From: an uncultured Bacteroidales bacterium
GTDB taxonomy: Bacteria; Bacteroidota; Bacteroidia; Bacteroidales; P3
DNA length: 24,544 nucleotides
Assembly: GCA_937901525.1 (NCBI GenBank)
Contig: CALDHX010000010.1
Span: forward strand, 1-24,544
Direction: 5' to 3'
Shown here: positions 22,227 through 24,544 of the stretch, piece after piece
Layout of the letters: every line of letters begins with the position of its first letter
How positions within the stretch are numbered: position 1 is the stretch's first letter
The notes under the pieces: generated by a model
The model's database searches: none
Seen by the model: the letters and a program-made list of their open reading frames with translations, nothing else
What the model was told of the DNA's origin: nothing
Position numbers and translations under genes: made by a program

Positions 22227-22942
22227 ATAAAAACATAAAAGAAGCCATAATTCTTGCAGGAGGAAAAGGCACAAGATTGCAATCAGTTGTAAGCAATGTG
22301 CCAAAACCTATGGCACTTATTGGCGAGAAACCTTTTTTAATGCTTCTTTTACAATACTTGCAATCACAAGGAATTGAAAAAGTTGTTTTATCTGTTGGTT
22401 ATATGTATGAAATAATACAAGAAACCTTTGGCGAGAGTTTCAATGGACTTTCTATTTCTTATAGTATAGAATCGGAACCTTTGGGAACAGGTGGAGCAAT
22501 AGCAAAAGCAATGACTATGGTAGAGAGTCAAAGTGTTCTTGTCTTAAATGGAGATTCTTTTATCAAGATTGACCTTGAAGAAATAGAGAGAAAAATCCCT
22601 ACATCAAAAAATCACTCACTTCTTGTTTTGAAAGAAATGAATAATGTTTCAAGATATGGCTCCGTTGTTTTGAAAGATGAGGTTATAACAGCCTTTGAAG
22701 AAAAACAATTCAAAGAAAAAGCACTCATAAATGCAGGAGTATATGTTTTGAATAAAGATATATTTAAAGATAAACACTTGCCTGAAAAATTTTCTTTTGA
22801 AAAAGACTTTTTGGAAAAAGAAGTAGAAAAAGGAAATCTTAGAGGCATAATAACAAATGGTTATTTCATAGACATAGGAGTGCCGGAAGATTACCAAAAA
22901 GCTCAAATAGAATTAGTAGAACAAATAGAAATAAAAAAATAA
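22214..22942 (+). CDS. hddC: D-glycero-alpha-D-manno-heptose 1-phosphate guanylyltransferase (HddC type)
   Basis: A 242-aa sugar-phosphate nucleotidyltransferase of the NTP_transferase family. The signature loop LAGGKGTRL (14-22), KPM (31-33), EPLGTGGAI (88-96) and the metal site NGD with D114 are intact. The sequence around SNVPKPMALIGEKPFL and the short length fit HddC, which activates heptose-1-P with GTP. GmhA and GmhB, the isomerase and phosphatase of the pathway, are not in the window. The only in-frame start ahead of the first strand is GTG at 22214, inside the end of hddA, so translation is probably coupled. A nucleotidyltransferase for a different hexose-1-phosphate cannot be excluded by sequence alone. 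Confidence 0.87.
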   Translation: MANLNKNIKEAIILAGGKGTRLQSVVSNVPKPMALIGEKPFLMLLLQYLQSQGIEKVVLSVGYMYEIIQETFGESFNGLSISYSIESEPLGTGGAIAKAMTMVESQSVLVLNGDSFIKIDLEEIERKIPTSKNHSLLVLKEMNNVSRYGSVVLKDEVITAFEEKQFKEKALINAGVYVLNKDIFKDKHLPEKFSFEKDFLEKEVEKGNLRGIITNGYFIDIGVPEDYQKAQIELVEQIEIKK

Positions 22943-22951
22943 TAAAGATAT

Positions 22952-23335
22952 ATGGAACTTAATATCCCTTTGAATCTTTGTAATGAAGAGAAAGAAATAG
23001 TAAATGCAAACAATGTAGCAACCGTTGTAGGCTCTGGAAGTGTAGAAGTCTTTGCAACACCTGCTATGATAGCACTTATGGAAAAAACAGCAAACAATTC
23101 TTTGCGTAATCACTTGCCTGAGGATTGCGTAAGCGTTGGAGTAGAAATTAATACTAAGCACATAAAAGCCTCAGCAATAGGAAAAGAAATTGTTTGCAAA
23201 AGCGAATTGATAAAAGTTGATGGAAAAAAATTGTTTTTCAACATATCAGCCTACGAAGGAGAAGATATGATAGGACAAGCCTCACACACAAGAGTTGTTG
23301 TCAATAAAGAAAAATTCTTAAACAATCTAAAATAA
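22952..23335 (+). CDS. Hotdog-fold thioesterase, FlK-like
   Basis: A 127-aa acyl-CoA thioesterase-type protein. The VFATPAMIALMEKTA block carries T36 and E44, and GVEINTKHIKA carries H70. The spacing T-x7-E and E-x25-H equals that I recall for the catalytic Thr42, Glu50 and His76 of the fluoroacetyl-CoA thioesterase FlK. This small hotdog family is widespread in anaerobes and probably hydrolyses short or aberrant acyl-CoAs; specificity for fluoroacetyl-CoA is not implied. It is nine bases after hddC and seven before the rRNA methyltransferase, so it is operonic, but no link to heptose chemistry is visible. Confidence 0.88.
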   Translation: MELNIPLNLCNEEKEIVNANNVATVVGSGSVEVFATPAMIALMEKTANNSLRNHLPEDCVSVGVEINTKHIKASAIGKEIVCKSELIKVDGKKLFFNISAYEGEDMIGQASHTRVVVNKEKFLNNLK

Positions 23336-23342
23336 AGATTCA

Positions 23343-24518
23343 ATGAACAAAACAATAACAAATAGCAAAGACTTTAAAATGACAGCTAAAACAATGGCTG
23401 GTTTAGAAGAAGTCTTAGCAGAAGAATTGAAAGCCTTAGGAGCAAAAAACATAGAAATACTTAAACGAGCAGTGAGTTTTGAGGGAGATATGACCCTTTT
23501 GTACAAAGCAAACTATTGTTTAAGAACAGCACTCTGCATTTTAAAACCTATCGCTTCGTTTGAAGCAAACAATGAAAGAGAATTATACAACGAAGTGTAT
23601 AGAATGAAATGGGAAAAGTATATGAATCCCGATGCAAAGATATTTATTGACAATTCTGTTAATAGCGAAATATTTACACACTCGCTTTATGCTTCTCAAA
23701 AAACAAAAGATGCTATTTGCGATAGATTTCGCAAAATGTTTAATCAAAGACCTACCGTTACAAAAGACGAATACGAAATAAAACTTAACCTACATATTTG
23801 GGAAAATCAAGTAACAATTTCCTTAGACTCATCAGGCGATTCTTTACACAAAAGAAATTACAGGGCAAATATGGGACAAGCTCCGCTGAACGAAGTAACC
23901 GCAGCAGGATTGATACAACTTAGTGGTTGGAAAAAAGATTGTAATTTCTTAGATCCAATGTGTGGAAGTGGAACTCTTTTGATTGAGGCTTGTATGTATG
24001 CTTATAATATTCCGGCTCAATATTACAGAAAGAAATTCGCTTTTAAGAAATGGAGCGACTTTTCAATGCCGGAATGGAAACGAGTAAAAGAAGAAGCAGA
24101 TAAACAAATCAGCGATTTTGATTACGAAATTTGGGGCTCAGACCTTTCATCTTCTGCAATAGCACAAGCAACCGAAAATATAAAACTAACAAAACTACAT
24201 AAAGACATTAAACTTTTCCGTTGCGAAATAGAAAAACAAGAACCTCCACAAGGAAAAACGCTAATTATTACTAATCCTCCGTATGGCGAAAGAATAGAAG
24301 TAGAGGATATTTACGCTCTTTACGACAGAATAGGCTCTGCCTTGAAATCGAAACACGAAGGAAATGAAGCTTGGGTTATTTCTTCTGACTTTGAAGCTTT
24401 GAAAAGAATTGGCTTAAAACCAAGTAAAAAGATTCCAATCTACAATTCTAATCTTGAATGCAGGTTCTGCAAATTTGAACTCTATCACGGCACAAGACGA
24501 TATGGTAAACAAGAATAA
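23343..24518 (+). CDS. THUMP-domain rRNA guanine N2-methyltransferase (RlmL N-terminal type)
   Basis: A 391-aa SAM-dependent RNA methyltransferase. The N-terminal region KTMAGLEEVLAEELKALGAKN and following strands match ferredoxin-like plus THUMP domains. The Rossmann domain starts near 190, with motif I DPMCGSGT (204-211) and catalytic NPPYGER (311-317). This is the YcbY/RlmL N-terminal half, which makes m2G2445 in 23S rRNA; the C-terminal RlmK half found in gamma-proteobacteria is absent, as is usual in Bacteroidota. These genes are often mis-annotated as DNA adenine methylases because of NPPY. The start may be M1 or M13; M1 is used since nothing in the sequence argues against it. Confidence 0.92.
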   Translation: MNKTITNSKDFKMTAKTMAGLEEVLAEELKALGAKNIEILKRAVSFEGDMTLLYKANYCLRTALCILKPIASFEANNERELYNEVYRMKWEKYMNPDAKIFIDNSVNSEIFTHSLYASQKTKDAICDRFRKMFNQRPTVTKDEYEIKLNLHIWENQVTISLDSSGDSLHKRNYRANMGQAPLNEVTAAGLIQLSGWKKDCNFLDPMCGSGTLLIEACMYAYNIPAQYYRKKFAFKKWSDFSMPEWKRVKEEADKQISDFDYEIWGSDLSSSAIAQATENIKLTKLHKDIKLFRCEIEKQEPPQGKTLIITNPPYGERIEVEDIYALYDRIGSALKSKHEGNEAWVISSDFEALKRIGLKPSKKIPIYNSNLECRFCKFELYHGTRRYGKQE

Positions 24519-24544
24519 AAGAAAGAAGATTTAAGACTTTAAAA

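Noticed and set aside
23343..24518. DNA adenine methyltransferase of a restriction system
   Set aside because: The NPPY motif is shared with RNA methylases; the THUMP-type N-terminus and lack of any restriction gene point to rRNA modification.

Overview
The window is AT-rich and reads as a chromosomal segment of an anaerobic member of the Bacteroidota, most likely Bacteroidales. Four things point there: promoters of the Bacteroidota type (TTTG, about 20 nt, then TAnnTTTG), very short or absent 5' leaders without clear Shine-Dalgarno sequences, many SPase II lipoproteins, and family markers (DPP5-type S9 peptidase, secreted glutaminyl-cyclase-like M28 protein, DUF3127 SSB-like protein). HydF implies an [FeFe] hydrogenase elsewhere in the genome and so a fermentative lifestyle. 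LpxK and heptose-activation genes indicate a Gram-negative envelope. No tRNA, rRNA, CRISPR array, insertion sequence or phage gene was seen.

Layout. 18-1916 (-): htpG, divergent from hydF (2043-3224, +); a perfect inverted repeat lies between them. 3278-5858 (+): an operon of two lipoproteins (DUF4810 and DUF799/GNA1162 type) followed by radA, ending in a hairpin shared with the convergent genes. 5890-9741 (-): HD-domain phosphohydrolase, DPP5-type peptidase, and a DUF3127 protein with an SSB-type C-terminal tip. 9742-10270: AT-rich gap holding six copies of a short motif at a 21-22 bp pitch, then a textbook promoter. 10271-11248 (+): a secreted seven-bladed WD40 propeller built of almost identical 126-bp units, closed by a strong bidirectional terminator. 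11345-17608 (-): a tight seven-gene operon, in transcription order rbfA, FtsX/LolE-type permease, cysS, glutaminyl-cyclase-like lipoprotein, Rieske-like lipoprotein, lpxK, purine nucleoside phosphorylase. 17677-24518 (+): queD, AI-2E-family transporter, then a surface-glycan and housekeeping run of zinc-knuckle methyltransferase, GT4 glycosyltransferase, hddA, hddC, FlK-like thioesterase and an RlmL-type rRNA methyltransferase.

Most genes are housekeeping or envelope functions with clear family assignments. The best candidate for something new is the secreted WD40 protein. Its blades are homogenised at DNA level, while the residues that differ between blades sit where a propeller's ligand-binding face is expected, and the same variable segments recur in non-adjacent units. 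That is the pattern of a shuffling recognition module. Secondary points of interest are the 21-bp periodic DNA upstream of it, a Rieske-like lipoprotein with Cys in place of His ligands, a HydF with Gln in place of the usual cluster-site His, the SSB-like tail on the DUF3127 protein, and -7 elements that abut start codons (leaderless mRNAs).
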